Shown: positions 1-6,431 of the stretch, one piece after another
Layout: every line of letters starts with the position of its first letter
Position numbering within the stretch: position 1 is the stretch's first letter
Origin: Clostridiales bacterium UBA929
GTDB lineage: Bacteria > Bacillota > Clostridia > Oscillospirales > UBA929
NCBI GenBank assembly: GCA_002293625.1
Contig: DBDP01000089.1
Span: 1 to 16,008, forward strand
Direction of reading: 5' to 3'
Length of the DNA: 16,008 bases
The notes under the pieces: model-generated
The model's input: only the letters and a program-made list of their open reading frames with translations
Databases searched by the model: none
What the model was told of the DNA's origin: nothing
Position numbers and translations under genes: made by a program

Positions 1-2
1 GC

Positions 3-31
3 TTGTTTATAGAGGTGCCTTATAGTATAAT
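3..31 (+). promoter_or_regulatory. Putative sigma-A promoter of the Crp/Fnr-family gene
   Basis: A -35-like TTGTTT (3-8) and a consensus -10 TATAAT (26-31) are separated by exactly 17 bp. Transcription would start near position 38, about 37 nt before the TTG start at 75. The -35 matches the consensus at only three of six positions, so an activator may help, but the -10 and spacing are ideal. Inferred from sequence only. Confidence 0.6.
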
Positions 32-36
32 AATTG

Positions 37-60
37 CAACACGTATGTTGTATTTACAAC
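37..60. promoter_or_regulatory. Two adjacent inverted repeats at the crp-like transcription start
   Basis: Two small dyads overlap the expected transcription start: CAACA-cgta-TGTTG (37-50) and GTTGTA-tt-TACAAC (47-60). They share the GTTG at 47-50. Crp/Fnr proteins bind dyads of roughly this size. A site just downstream of -10 would normally repress, so autorepression by the encoded regulator is a reasonable guess. The half-sites do not match the classic TGTGA or TTGAT motifs. Confidence 0.4.
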
Positions 61-74
61 GAAAGGGAGATTTT

Positions 75-728
75 TTGAAAAAGGTTTTTAACGCTGTCAA
101 AGACAATCCCCTGTTCAACGGGATTGCCTTCAGCGACTTTGAGAGGATGTTTCCCTGCCTGTCCGCGCGGGCGGCGACGTATAAAAAAGGCGGTATAATC
201 CTGCTTTCGGGTGACGCTGTGACGTTCGTCGGGCTTGTCTTGTCGGGCGGCGTAAAAATCATGAAAGAAGACAGAGACGGGCGGGTCAGCATCGTGACCG
301 AACTGTCCGTATCGGACACGTTTTGCGAAGTCTTTGCCTGCGCCGGCGTATCGCACAGTCCTGTTACCGTTGAAGCCGCAAGCGACACGGAGGTATTGCT
401 GATTGATTACAAAAAAATCATTACGGCCTGCTCTTCTTCCTGCCCGTTTCACACCAAGTTAATAGAGAATATGCTTGGTTTGGTTGCGAAGAAGAACCTA
501 ATGCTTCATCAGAAAATCGAGATTCTCTCCAAGCGGACAACGCGGGAAAAGCTGTTGTGTTTTTTTGATGCGCAGCGCGGCGCGGCGAAAGCGTTCACCG
601 TTCCCTTCAACCGCGAGGACATGGCGCAGTATCTCTGCGTTGACCGCAGCGCTATGTCGAACGAACTCTCTAAAATGCGGAACGACGGCTTGATTCGGGT
701 TCATAAAAACGAGGTTGAGTTGTTGTGA
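75..728 (+). CDS. Crp/Fnr-family transcriptional regulator
   Basis: The protein has about 217 residues, the usual length for this family. I chose the TTG start at 75 because an AAAGGGAGA Shine-Dalgarno lies at 62-70 and the promoter -10 at 26-31 would exclude the longer reading from position 3. The N-terminal half is a cyclic-nucleotide-binding-like beta roll (KKGGIILLSGD, LVLSGGVKIMKED, ELSVSDTFCEVFACAG). A long dimerisation helix follows, then a C-terminal winged helix with the typical FNREDMAQYLCVDRSAMSNE and ELSKMRNDGLIRV segments. The N terminus lacks the cysteine cluster of oxygen-sensing FNR, and cysteines elsewhere do not form an obvious Fe-S motif. The cAMP-binding Arg/Ser signature is not evident, so the ligand is unknown. 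It is monocistronic, followed by the tRNA unit. Its targets cannot be read from the window. Confidence 0.9.
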   Translation: MKKVFNAVKDNPLFNGIAFSDFERMFPCLSARAATYKKGGIILLSGDAVTFVGLVLSGGVKIMKEDRDGRVSIVTELSVSDTFCEVFACAGVSHSPVTVEAASDTEVLLIDYKKIITACSSSCPFHTKLIENMLGLVAKKNLMLHQKIEILSKRTTREKLLCFFDAQRGAAKAFTVPFNREDMAQYLCVDRSAMSNELSKMRNDGLIRVHKNEVELL

Positions 729-769
729 ACCCTGCCTAGCCTTTTTGGGGGAACCCAAGGAAATTAGGC

Positions 770-798
770 TTGAAAACCCCAGCGCGTTGTGGTATACT
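770..798 (+). promoter_or_regulatory. Promoter of the tRNA-Thr transcription unit
   Basis: A -35 TTGAAA (770-775), a 17-bp spacer and a -10 TATACT (793-798) are preceded by TGG, giving an extended -10. It is one of the best promoters in the window. Initiation near 805 would place the whole structured repeat (813-911) in the 5' leader of the tRNA precursor. Confidence 0.75.
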
Positions 799-812
799 GA
801 CTGTCGGGGCAT

Positions 813-911
813 GTTGATAATTGCCCGCTCCGGCTTGCGACACCGCGCCAGAGGCGCCTGCTCGCAAGCACTCCGCTCGTTCGCCTCGCGGGCGAACACG
901 CAATTTTCAAC
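813..911 (+). repeat. Structured dispersed repeat, copy 1 (tRNA leader)
   Basis: This is a 99-nt element that recurs at 14243-14340. It folds as a three-way junction. Closing stem P1 pairs 813-824 with 900-911 (11 of 12 bp, one T-T mismatch). P2 pairs GCTTGCGA (833-840) with TCGCAAGC (862-869) and is capped by GCGCC-aga-GGCGC (845-857). P3 pairs GTTCGCC (879-885) with GGCGAAC (891-897). The core CCGCTCCGG follows P1 directly. It lies between a strong promoter and the tRNA, so it should be transcribed. The reverse strand is open and encodes peptides such as ANERSACEQAPLARCRKPER, likely spurious. Function is unknown: it may be a structured RNA or a small non-autonomous mobile element. Confidence 0.8.
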
Positions 912-923
912 ACTTCATTTTTT

Positions 924-999
<76 letters not shown>

Positions 1000-1002
1000 T
1001 GG

Positions 1003-1037
1003 AAAACGCTTGAATCCGAAAGGGTTCGGGCGTTTTT
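1003..1037 (+). terminator. Rho-independent terminator of the tRNA-Thr unit
   Basis: A 15-bp hairpin pairs 1003-1017 with 1023-1037 around a GAAA-containing loop, and its 3' arm ends in TTTTT before GCTTTTGG. Several pairs are G-U on the + strand only, which fixes the direction. It begins four bases after the encoded CCA. Confidence 0.85.
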
Positions 1038-1069
1038 GCTTTTGGTTTTCAAGGTGCATTTTTCGCCAA

Positions 1070-1091
1070 TACGCCATCAGTACGCCATCGG
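1070..1091. repeat. Tandem 11-bp direct repeat
   Basis: TACGCCATCAG (1070-1080) is followed immediately by TACGCCATCGG (1081-1091), 10 of 11 identical. It lies in the roughly 120-bp gap between the tRNA terminator and the terminator of the opposing GHKL remnant. I see no gene there. tRNA 3' flanks are common integration sites, so it might be a relic of one, but nothing else supports this. Confidence 0.4.
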
Positions 1092-1157
1092 ACGTAATAG
1101 GCTTCAAACACAAATGGCGGCTGCCGGGATATAACAGCGAAGCGTTGAAAATAGCGC

Positions 1158-1195
1158 AAAAAAAAACCGCGCGTCCAACATGGCGCGCGGGGTTT
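1158..1195 (-). terminator. Rho-independent terminator of the GHKL remnant
   Basis: Read on the - strand, CCGCGCG (1190-1184) pairs with CGCGCGG (1173-1167) and nine consecutive T residues follow (1166-1158). Outer AAA/TTT pairing is possible with a two-base bulge. It begins nine bases after the remnant's stop codon, showing that the remnant's transcription unit has a genuine end. Confidence 0.85.
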
Positions 1196-1203
1196 GTCAA
1201 TGG

Positions 1204-1521
1204 TTATACAGGGGTACCCATCAAGAGTCGCAATGTGAACACTCCGGCACCACAGCTAAAATCCAGCATGGAACCGTTCTCGCGCGCGAATGCAGTGATG
1301 GAGCGCACGCCGATGCCGTGACCGGTTCTACTCGTCAGCGGCAAGATAATAACGCCGCCGTATGGGGCAAAAGCCGTGTGCATGACGAGAGGGTTGAACA
1401 GAAAGTGTACGGCTGTACCGTAGGCTGCAAACACCGCCAGTGTAAGCAAAAGCCCGTACTTCGGTCGGAAGCAGAGGAACAGGGAGGCAATGTTTACAAT
1501 CAGTACGACCGGTCCGATCAT
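1204..1521 (-). pseudogene. GHKL (AgrC-type) sensor histidine kinase, internally deleted
   Basis: This 105-residue frame joins two ends of a much larger protein. Residues 1-63 are a membrane-embedded N terminus (IGPVVLIVNIASLFLCFRP, LLLTLAVFAAYGTAVHFLFN), as in GHKL sensor kinases of Clostridia. Residues about 66-101 are the C-terminal end of a GHKL ATPase domain: GHGIGVRSITAFARENGSM followed by LDFSC and GVFTLRLLM. The other transmembrane helices, the phosphorylatable histidine region and the ATP-binding N box are absent, so it cannot signal normally. The join lies near 1320-1332 and is in frame. The natural start seems to be the ATT at 1537-1539 (encoding IELAIQM), just after an in-frame stop and downstream of GGGAGGTG (1553-1560). 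It may be an ATG that has mutated. No LytTR partner regulator is present. A promoter and a terminator still flank it. Confidence 0.75.
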
Positions 1522-1598
1522 TTGAATCGCAAGCTCAATTTACGTGTTCGCACACCTCCCAAAAACGTAATGCAGGAACATATAGGTTGCAGACAAAG

Positions 1599-1668
1599 CC
1601 GTTTTGCTCCGAGCGAAGCGATTTGTCAAGTTTTCGAACTTGCTGGGCAAAACGGTGCATGGCTGCAC
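1599..1668 (-). promoter_or_regulatory. Structured leader upstream of the GHKL remnant
   Basis: Between the promoter (1692-1720) and the remnant lies a dyad of CCGTTTTGC (1599-1607) and GCAAAACGG (1647-1655) that encloses a second hairpin, CAAGTT-ttcg-AACTTG (1627-1642). A further small hairpin, GTGCA-tggc-TGCAC, lies at 1655-1668. No T-run follows on the - strand, so it is not a simple terminator. It may be a leader structure or a repeat; function unknown. Confidence 0.45.
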
Positions 1669-1691
1669 GACAATGTCTTCGGTTTGGGAGC

Positions 1692-1720
1692 AGTATAGCA
1701 TACGGCGAACAGATGGGCAA
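1692..1720 (-). promoter_or_regulatory. Promoter reading into the GHKL remnant
   Basis: On the - strand a -35 TTGCCC (1720-1715), a 17-bp spacer and a -10 TATACT (1697-1692) lie just downstream of the M28 gene's stop. Transcription would run through the leader hairpins into the kinase remnant. Confidence 0.6.
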
Positions 1721-1744
1721 GGGGGAGGGGGTGGAGTTTAAGAA

Positions 1745-3175
1745 TCACAGCAGCATCGGCTGTATCATCGTTACCCACAACAGAAACACTACCGGCACCC
1801 ACAGCATCAAGACAATCACACCGCCGGTCGCACTTACGGCGATATGCGCGATCTTCCACCGTCTGAGGAACGCCGTTAACGCCATGATCAACAGCGGGAG
1901 GTAAAAGAGATAGCTTCCCGACTGGAAAAATACCATGCTCGCGATCGAAAGCAGTGTCAGTAACCCCATCATTATGTGAAGAAACGATAGCTTTAACCGT
2001 TTGCCTCTAAACTCAATAACGCCGTATGCCAGAGCAAGACTACAGCAGAGCGCACCTAGTATATACGACCAAAAACCGCTGATCGACACCAGCACACCCG
2101 GCAGGATCGGGAAGTATACGCCCTCTTGAGGCGCATCGTGCAACATTTCTAACGGGTTATTAGCCGCATAGTCCGCAAGCGAAAGGGTGGTTTGCAGATA
2201 CTGCCACGCGGTATCCCGGCACAAGTTTTCATAGGAATCGGTTGGCATATGGTAGGTTTCCACGCCCTCCACCGCCGCAAAATTGATTCCTTCGTATCCG
2301 GCGTTAAGGAATGCCGTAAGGTCGGTATAATTCGGCATCATGGCGTAAATCGATGCCGCCCATGACGTACCAATCGGCTTCGCGCCCGATTTAACAGCGG
2401 CCTCTACTAAGTTATATGCTTTGGGCGAAGTTTCAAACAGGAGCAGAGCCCCCCGATTACCCCGTGCCTCCAGATTGATTACCATGTCGATTGTCTCTTT
2501 CCAATCGGGGTGTGACTTAACGAACTCCCAAGCGCCCCAAAGCCCTTCCTCCTCACCGTCGGTGAACAGGAAATATAAATCGTTTTGCAACGCACCGTTT
2601 TGCGATTGTTCCCGTAACGTTTCCAGCATAGCACATACCGCGACCATATCATCCGCCGCGCCGGGACCGTCGGAGGTACTGTCGTAATGGGAGACGAACA
2701 TCGCGCTCCGCTCAGAATCCGGGGCGTCTAGTTTGACAAGGATGTTATGTACATATACGTTCTCCGTTTCCTCGAGCAAAGGGAACGAAAAGATTTCTTC
2801 CGGGGTATAAATCCCATTCTCCGCATACATGTCCTTGTTTTGCGCCCACCATTCGTCCAGCGTAACACCGTCTTCCATTCGAAGAAAGTTGTCTATTGCG
2901 TCCCGCATCGTCACCTCTTCCGCTTCCACCGCGGGGAATAAACCCATTCCCTCAATTTCCGCCAGTATCTCTGCCCGGACGCGCTCTATCTCAGCGGAAC
3001 CGTTCGGATGCGGCTCCGCCGCCAACCTTTGTATATTGCCCATCATACGCTGATACGCGGGCGAATCCTCGTCCGCGCTTGGCGGTTTGACCTGCCAAAG
3101 ACCGAGGACGATACCAACGGCCAGCGTTGCAAGGACGATTGAAACACGCAGTAATACTGTTTTATGTTTTTTCAT
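1745..3175 (-). CDS. Membrane-anchored M28-family zinc peptidase
   Basis: A 476-residue protein with an N-terminal membrane segment (about 7-28), a peptidase domain (about 40-340) and four further hydrophobic segments near the C terminus (about 360-386, 396-416, 420-437, 443-470). The di-zinc M28 ligands can be seen in order: H163 in FVSHYDST, bridging D175 in GPGAADD, catalytic E208 and ligand E209 in FTDGEEEG, E236 in INLEARG and H309 in TYHMPTD. Family members are aminopeptidases or peptidases; here the domain would sit outside the membrane, but the topology is inferred. I chose the ATG at 3175, preceded by AGAGGG, over an upstream in-frame start at 3280 because the hydrophobic anchor follows at once. 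A TTGACA lies upstream near 3262-3267, but its spacing to a TATACT is 23 bp, so the promoter is unclear. Confidence 0.9.
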   Translation of the reverse strand: MKKHKTVLLRVSIVLATLAVGIVLGLWQVKPPSADEDSPAYQRMMGNIQRLAAEPHPNGSAEIERVRAEILAEIEGMGLFPAVEAEEVTMRDAIDNFLRMEDGVTLDEWWAQNKDMYAENGIYTPEEIFSFPLLEETENVYVHNILVKLDAPDSERSAMFVSHYDSTSDGPGAADDMVAVCAMLETLREQSQNGALQNDLYFLFTDGEEEGLWGAWEFVKSHPDWKETIDMVINLEARGNRGALLLFETSPKAYNLVEAAVKSGAKPIGTSWAASIYAMMPNYTDLTAFLNAGYEGINFAAVEGVETYHMPTDSYENLCRDTAWQYLQTTLSLADYAANNPLEMLHDAPQEGVYFPILPGVLVSISGFWSYILGALCCSLALAYGVIEFRGKRLKLSFLHIMMGLLTLLSIASMVFFQSGSYLFYLPLLIMALTAFLRRWKIAHIAVSATGGVIVLMLWVPVVFLLWVTMIQPMLL

Positions 3176-3310
3176 GGGATTCCCTCTTTCTAAAGCGTTT
3201 TCCGTGCGAGCATAGATTTGTTCAAACAGTATATCACAAGGGATTTGATAACCGGATGTCAAGTTTACAAAAGTCCTCACGGATTTTCGCTCTGCCTTTC
3301 CTTCTGCTCA

Positions 3311-4267
3311 CTACAAGTAAAACTCCGACTTTGTGCTTCGCAGGAACAAACCCGACAGCGCGTCTTTCGGTTCGCGCCCATGCTCGAAAACATCGTTCAC
3401 GGCGGCGCAGATGGGCAGATCGACGCCGTATGTCTCCGACAGGCGCATTAGGGAGCGCGCGGTCGCCACACCCTCGGCAAGCTCATGGAACGCCTCCCCC
3501 GTGATGACGCATTCGCCGCAGCGGCGGTTGTGGGAATAGGGGGAGAAGAGGGTCGCTTGATAATCCCCAAGGTGACAGATGCCGTAGATCGTCAGCTCGC
3601 GCCCGCCCATTTTGGCGGCAAGACGCGATATCTCCCGTGCGCCCCGCGCCATTAAAACGCCTTTCAGGCAAGAAGCGGAAAGCCCGTCCAGCATTCCGGC
3701 GGCAAGTCCCACCACGTTTTTCGCGGCCGCGCCCGTTTCGGTGCCGATCAGGTCTTCGCCGTAATAAAACCGAATCAGGCTGCTGTTCAGCCCGTCCGCC
3801 AGCATTCGCGTGAGGGCGGCGTCCTTTGAATCGATGACCATACAGTTTGGAATGCCGCCTACAAAATCCTGCGGGTGTCCGGGACCCACCCAAACGGCGA
3901 CCGGCACATTTCCGAGACATTGCTCCGTTACTTGGCTCAGGCGCAGACCGGTACTCTCCTCCAGCCCTTTCATGCACAGCACCAGCGGGACGGACGGACA
4001 CTCCGGCAGGGAGGTCAGCAGAGTCCGAAGTTGCTGCGCGCCGACGGCAACGAGAATCGCGTCTCCGAACGTCAGCGCCTTACGGATGTCGTCGGTCAGC
4101 GTGACGCTTTCCGGCAGTTCGACATACGCGTTGCGGCGCGTTTTTCGCAGGTCTTCCAAAGACCGCGAACCGGGACGACCCCAAAGCGTCACCGCGTGAC
4201 CGGTTTTATCGGCGTACCACGCAAGGAACGATGCCCAGCGTCCGCTTCCTAAAACGCTGATATTCAT
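3311..4267 (-). CDS. Divergent NAD(P)-dependent glycerol-3-phosphate dehydrogenase (GpsA-like)
   Basis: A 318-residue protein of normal GpsA length. GpsA reduces dihydroxyacetone phosphate to sn-glycerol 3-phosphate in the cytosol for phospholipid synthesis. Visible features are the N-terminal Rossmann loop GSGRWASFLA (7-16), CMKGLE (98-103), VWVGPGHPQDF where most members have SGPSFA, GAAAKNVVGLAAG with the catalytic lysine K183, and HLGDYQATLFSPYSHNRRCG in place of the usual GLGDL-T-S-SRNRR-G block. The changed substrate-side motifs make it a divergent paralogue, so the exact substrate is less certain than the family. The start is supported by AAAGGAG eight bases upstream. It has its own promoter-like sequence and is followed 135 bp later by the M28 gene on the same strand. 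Confidence 0.82.
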   Translation of the reverse strand: MNISVLGSGRWASFLAWYADKTGHAVTLWGRPGSRSLEDLRKTRRNAYVELPESVTLTDDIRKALTFGDAILVAVGAQQLRTLLTSLPECPSVPLVLCMKGLEESTGLRLSQVTEQCLGNVPVAVWVGPGHPQDFVGGIPNCMVIDSKDAALTRMLADGLNSSLIRFYYGEDLIGTETGAAAKNVVGLAAGMLDGLSASCLKGVLMARGAREISRLAAKMGGRELTIYGICHLGDYQATLFSPYSHNRRCGECVITGEAFHELAEGVATARSLMRLSETYGVDLPICAAVNDVFEHGREPKDALSGLFLRSTKSEFYL

Positions 4268-4311
4268 AACATTTCTCCTTTGTAAAGTCCGTGTAAAGGT
4301 TTGTATTACGG

Positions 4312-4340
4312 ATTATTAATACTATTTAATAATATGTTAA
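4312..4340 (-). promoter_or_regulatory. Putative promoter of the gpsA-like gene
   Basis: On the - strand a -35 TTAACA (4340-4335) and a -10 AATAAT (4317-4312) are 17 bp apart in a conspicuously AT-rich stretch, about 45 bp before the start codon. The -10 matches five of six consensus bases. Confidence 0.55.
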
Positions 4341-4381
4341 TATCCCGAGCGTTGTTTTGTAACAGATGGGTGGTATTCTAA

Positions 4382-4399
4382 TACTGCAAGCAGGCAGTA
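4382..4399. other. Small hairpin followed by T-runs on the + strand
   Basis: TACTGC-aagcag-GCAGTA (4382-4399) is followed on the + strand by GCG, TTTTT, ATC, TTTTT. This looks like a weak terminator, but no + strand gene leads into it. Together with the hairpin at 4429-4458 it makes this 194-bp gap rich in potential stops. Confidence 0.3.
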
Positions 4400-4428
4400 G
4401 CGTTTTTATCTTTTTCCCCTCCTATACA

Positions 4429-4458
4429 AGAGCCCCCGCCGTTCGGCGGGGCGCTTTT
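4429..4458 (-). terminator. GC-rich hairpin after the DHHW gene
   Basis: CCCCGCC (4434-4440) pairs with GGCGGGG (4445-4451) around a four-base loop, starting about ten bases after the DHHW stop codon. The - strand tail is only TCTTGTAT and the + strand side has TTTT (4455-4458), so the stem is convincing but the U-tract is weak. Confidence 0.5.
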
Positions 4459-4461
4459 GCG

Positions 4462-5880
4462 TTACGGGAACATCAGCAGCAGACGCTTGAGCGTTATGCT
4501 CTCGTTCGGCACGTAGGGGTAATTGACAAGCATCACGTCGTCGATTTCTTGCTCGGTAAGAAAATCCGCGATTTTTAGCTTCGGAAGCTCCGGTTTATAG
4601 TTGAACTTACGGTAGTCTACCACGTACACGTCCTCGTAATGCGCCAGCAGGAAGGGGATAAGCGCGTTGCCGTATGACTCCTTAATAACGGCGATTGACT
4701 TGCCGTTGGCGACATCGGTTTTGTAGTGGATAATCGGCTGGTCGCCGCCGATAAAGCACTCATACTTATTGCCGCCGACTAACTTCGTGTTGACGACCGG
4801 GATGGGCTGCCCGTCCTGCATCGTGCCGTCGGCGTAGCGTGTCCCGACGGTCTCTGTAGGCGGTAAAAAGTATTCGCAAATATCGGGGTTTTCACTGACC
4901 GCGGCAGCAGCGGGCTGGTTTTTGACCTGCGCGTAAAAGGAGCCGAGGAAGTTTTCATACTGCCCCGTTTCCCACCCGGAGATGTCGGACGGCTCGTAGC
5001 CCATCGCTTCGCAGAAGCCGGTATACGCCCAATACGCGCCGCGCGCCGTCCAGTGGTGGTCGGAACGGAAAAAGAGATACTCGTCTTTGTGTTCCGAAAT
5101 CGGGGTGAACGCGTCGACGGCCGTAATCCGGCTGTCCAGCATTCTGTACAGTGTCTTGATCATCCGTCCTTGGTCACGCGCGCCGGTTGTGTAGTCAGAC
5201 GGCGCGTAGAAGGGGTAACTGTTAGGTACCACCATCGAAATGACGTTTATCTCGGGCAGCGCGTCTTGGAGCCGCCCCAGCATATCGGAGTAGAGCTGGC
5301 TGTTTGCCTCGCTGGCGTAAGACATATGCAAAATGCGGTCGCCGACGATCAGGTAACCGCCGGTTTCCGCGTCAACATTCGGCTCCGGCGTGGGAGACGG
5401 TTCCGGTGTCGGAGACGGTTCCGGCTCGTCTGACGGAGCCGGGGTTTCAGCCGTCGGGCTGGGTTCGCGGGAGGGGGAAACTTCCGGCGGGGTGGAAATC
5501 CCCGGCGAAGGAGAAACCGATATTTCCGGCGGGGAAGGGTCGTTAAAATCCAACCCGTCGCCGTCGCCCAAATTGAAGTCGCCGCCGATAAAGAGGATGT
5601 TGTCTTTTTCGGGCAGCGGGATATAGAGGAAGCTGTCCACTATGCGCCCGGCGGCGATCAGCGCTTCCCGCCCCGGAAACTGGTCGGTGTAGTATTCGGT
5701 GAAGTCCGCCGTCCAGTCGCCTTGAAAGAGAGCGCCCAAAGAAAACGGGGGCTGCTGCGTAAGCGTGCGGTTTTCTTCCTCCGATTTCGCGGCGTCCTTG
5801 TCCCATGCGGAATATATCCCCAATCCCGCAAGCGGCAGGAAGAAGCAGAGGGTTATGATGACCGACCAGCGTTTGGACAT
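4462..5880 (-). CDS. DHHW-family (AlgX/SGNH-like) exported polymer-modification protein
   Basis: A 472-residue protein with an N-terminal signal anchor (about 5-25), so it is expected outside the membrane. The family-defining motif is present as RSDHHWTARGAYWAY (272-286), supplying catalytic Asp and His residues. Residues about 115-168 form a linker rich in Pro, Ser, Glu and Thr with PSPTPEP units between the N-terminal segment and the catalytic domain. Proteins of this kind work with an MBOAT acyltransferase to place acyl groups on cell-wall polymers or exopolysaccharides, and an MBOAT gene lies just upstream on the same strand, separated by a RAYT gene. The start is fixed by AGGAGG six bases upstream. 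The actual substrate and polymer are unknown. Confidence 0.88.
   Translation of the reverse strand: MSKRWSVIITLCFFLPLAGLGIYSAWDKDAAKSEEENRTLTQQPPFSLGALFQGDWTADFTEYYTDQFPGREALIAAGRIVDSFLYIPLPEKDNILFIGGDFNLGDGDGLDFNDPSPPEISVSPSPGISTPPEVSPSREPSPTAETPAPSDEPEPSPTPEPSPTPEPNVDAETGGYLIVGDRILHMSYASEANSQLYSDMLGRLQDALPEINVISMVVPNSYPFYAPSDYTTGARDQGRMIKTLYRMLDSRITAVDAFTPISEHKDEYLFFRSDHHWTARGAYWAYTGFCEAMGYEPSDISGWETGQYENFLGSFYAQVKNQPAAAAVSENPDICEYFLPPTETVGTRYADGTMQDGQPIPVVNTKLVGGNKYECFIGGDQPIIHYKTDVANGKSIAVIKESYGNALIPFLLAHYEDVYVVDYRKFNYKPELPKLKIADFLTEQEIDDVMLVNYPYVPNESITLKRLLLMFP
5381..5428. repeat. Imperfect 18-bp tandem repeat in the Pro-rich linker of the DHHW gene
   Basis: Units begin at 5381, 5399 and 5417 (GGYTCCGG followed by a variable segment ending GGAGAC); the third is partial. 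They encode the PSPTPEP repeats of the linker on the - strand, so linker length could vary by slippage between strains. Confidence 0.7.
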
Positions 5881-5938
5881 ATCGTGCCTCCTGTGTTACT
5901 GCCTATTTTTTGAGCCGATTTACCGAATTCATGTAAAC

Positions 5939-6427
5939 CTAAGGGGTATAATAACAATCCTCCGTCAACCTAGCGGGGTTTTCGTCTATATATGCCCAGA
6001 TACGTTGATAATCGGCTTCATTACGAATGATGTGGTCGTGGTACGAACGCTGCCACATGGAAAAGCCGATGCTCTTATTGATCATTTTCTTTAATGCGGC
6101 GATTATGGTTGGGATTAGCATCGTAGGGCGTGACGACCTCGGCACGCCGTCTTTTACCCGAATTATCATGTGAATATGGTTTGGCATAATAACATATTTT
6201 TCTAAAGCGACATTGTAATGATCTTCAATTTGCAATATATACTTCTCAACGATCGTTCCGTATTCAGATAATATAGCGTGTGGAGCGCCGAGGTCGTCGC
6301 TCCCTACACCAATCCTTCCCAGCATCTCATGTTTATCTTTAACACATATGGTAAGGAAATACGCGCCGTTTTGCGAATAATCACACCCCGAAAGCCTCAT
6401 GTTCTTTCTCGCGGTCAGCTCTTTCAT
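5939..6427 (-). CDS. REP-associated tyrosine transposase (RAYT, Y1/IS200-like)
   Basis: A 162-residue Y1-family protein. The HUH motif is HIH (residues 84-86, in VIMPNHIHMII), and the C-terminal part has the typical WQRSYHDHIIRNEADY and IWAYIDENP segments that hold the candidate catalytic tyrosines (Y147 most likely). RAYTs cut single-stranded DNA at REP hairpins and are not usually flanked by IS ends; I see none here. The ATG at 6427 lies four bases after the MBOAT stop, with only a weak GGG upstream, so translation may be coupled. Base composition is clearly more AT-rich than its neighbours, a sign of transfer. Two REP-type hairpins lie inside the reading frame and encode residues 41-49 and 94-102. 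It splits an otherwise standard MBOAT-DHHW pair. Confidence 0.88.
   Translation of the reverse strand: MKELTARKNMRLSGCDYSQNGAYFLTICVKDKHEMLGRIGVGSDDLGAPHAILSEYGTIVEKYILQIEDHYNVALEKYVIMPNHIHMIIRVKDGVPRSSRPTMLIPTIIAALKKMINKSIGFSMWQRSYHDHIIRNEADYQRIWAYIDENPARLTEDCYYTP
6123..6148 (+). repeat. REP-like hairpin inside the RAYT gene, copy A
   Basis: GTAG followed by stem GGCGTG, loop ACGACCTCGG and stem CACGCC (6127-6148). The GTAG foot next to a hairpin is the typical layout of REP sequences handled by RAYTs. The same loop appears in copy B on the opposite strand with different but complementary stem bases. It encodes RAYT residues 94-102 (GVPRSSRPT). Confidence 0.72.
6282..6307 (-). repeat. REP-like hairpin inside the RAYT gene, copy B
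   Basis: Read on the - strand: GTAG, stem GGAGCG, loop ACGACCTCGG, stem CGCTCC. It is inverted relative to copy A, 133 bp away, with an identical 10-nt loop and GTAG foot. It encodes RAYT residues 41-49 (VGSDDLGAP). A pair in opposite orientation resembles the BIME arrangement. Confidence 0.72.
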
Positions 6428-6431
6428 CCCA

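Noticed and set aside
730..768. Terminator for the Crp/Fnr gene (AGCCT ... GGG/CCC ... AGGCT)
   Set aside because: Pairing is patchy and no T-run follows, and its end overlaps the tRNA promoter. Not supported well enough to call.
825..897. Reverse-strand peptide ANERSACEQ-x-PLAR-x-x-KPER encoded by both repeat copies
   Set aside because: Conserved only because the DNA repeat is. There is no start or ribosome site, and the base changes follow RNA pairing rather than codon positions.
3233..3267. Promoter for the M28 gene from TTGACA and TATACT
   Set aside because: The elements are 23 bp apart, well outside the usual 16-18.
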